From: Citrobacter freundii
Lineage (GTDB): Bacteria > Bacteroidota > Bacteroidia > Chitinophagales > Chitinophagaceae
Direction: 5' to 3'
Length of the DNA stretch: 49,099 nucleotides
Assembly: GCA_003243445.1 (NCBI GenBank)
Contig: QFQQ01000047.1
Span: 1 to 49,099 of the forward strand
Numbering within the stretch: the stretch's first letter is position 1; each line of letters begins with the position of its first letter. Below, piece by piece: positions 49,074-49,099 of the stretch. The notes under the pieces are model-generated. The model did no database searches and was not told the DNA's origin. It worked only from the letters and a program-made list of their open reading frames with translations. Both the position numbers and the translations under genes were made by a program.

Positions 49074-49099
49074 TTACGCTTACTGCTGTTGAAGCGTCC

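Noticed and set aside
1..49099. tRNA or rRNA genes.
   Set aside because: No cloverleaf with the T-loop GGTTCRANYC context or rRNA signature was noticed. TTC-rich strings such as GGTTCAAAAG belong to the repeat words.

Overview
The window looks like a contig from a Bacteroidetes, most probably a Chitinophagaceae-like member of the Chitinophagales. Lineage markers are a GLPGLI-family protein behind an outer-membrane beta-barrel protein, a type IX secretion (T9SS) sorting tail, a DUF2851 protein, the cluster DUF2520 - kdsC-like - UbiA - maf, a signal peptidase I of about 500 aa, and promoter boxes of the type TAnnTTTG a few bases before start codons. I count 38 protein genes and no rRNA or tRNA gene. 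Both window ends fall in inverted copies of one dispersed repeat, as expected if an assembly broke at repeats.

Layout. 1-4.2 kb: DUF4403 lipoprotein, GtrA, argS. 4.4-5.5 kb: TPR protein. 5.6-20.9 kb: an alpha-glucan/glycogen region with glgB, an outer-membrane barrel plus GLPGLI pair, a GH13 amylase, an SLC45-type transporter, glgC, glgA, a glucose/galactose-type MFS transporter and a ROK sugar kinase. Together these cover sugar uptake, phosphorylation, ADP-glucose synthesis, chain elongation, branching and breakdown. 21-24.6 kb: phosphodiester glycosidase-domain protein, lipA, a secreted hypothetical protein, an OsmC protein. 24.9-27.9 kb: an orphan LytTR regulator with a degenerate receiver, a gene-free stretch of about 960 bp filled by a giant nested inverted repeat, and a T9SS cargo protein. 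28-33 kb: DUF2851, maf, UbiA, kdsC-like, DUF2520. 33-39.9 kb: alpha/beta hydrolase, SGNH hydrolase, topA, a methyltransferase, a SirB1-like protein, dps. 40-48.9 kb: a Tat-exported Gfo/Idh/MocA oxidoreductase, csaA, ogt, cdd, lepB, an NtrC-like regulator with no DNA-binding domain, pdhB, ypdA.

The most striking content is intergenic. Nearly every gap of about 130 bp or more holds a long imperfect inverted repeat whose arms are strings of a short degenerate word. Word families are 9-nt GGTTCCAGA-like (A), 7-nt GATGNTC-like (B), 7-nt AAAGTNA-like (C), 7-nt CCGCCGA-like (D), TTCAAAAG/TTTAA-like (E) and 9-nt AAATCTGCG-like (F). I see about twenty such elements in 49 kb. Five of the six non-overlapping convergent gene pairs are separated by one, and the sixth by a 24-bp-arm hairpin of a different word. 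They often begin on or just after a stop codon, several have a compact terminator hairpin in the centre, and some are nested inside one another. They look like a multi-family system of 3'-UTR hairpins or terminators, and this is the best candidate here for something under-described.

All identifications come from reading motifs by eye; no database or folding program was run. Repeat limits are approximate to a few bases unless stated.
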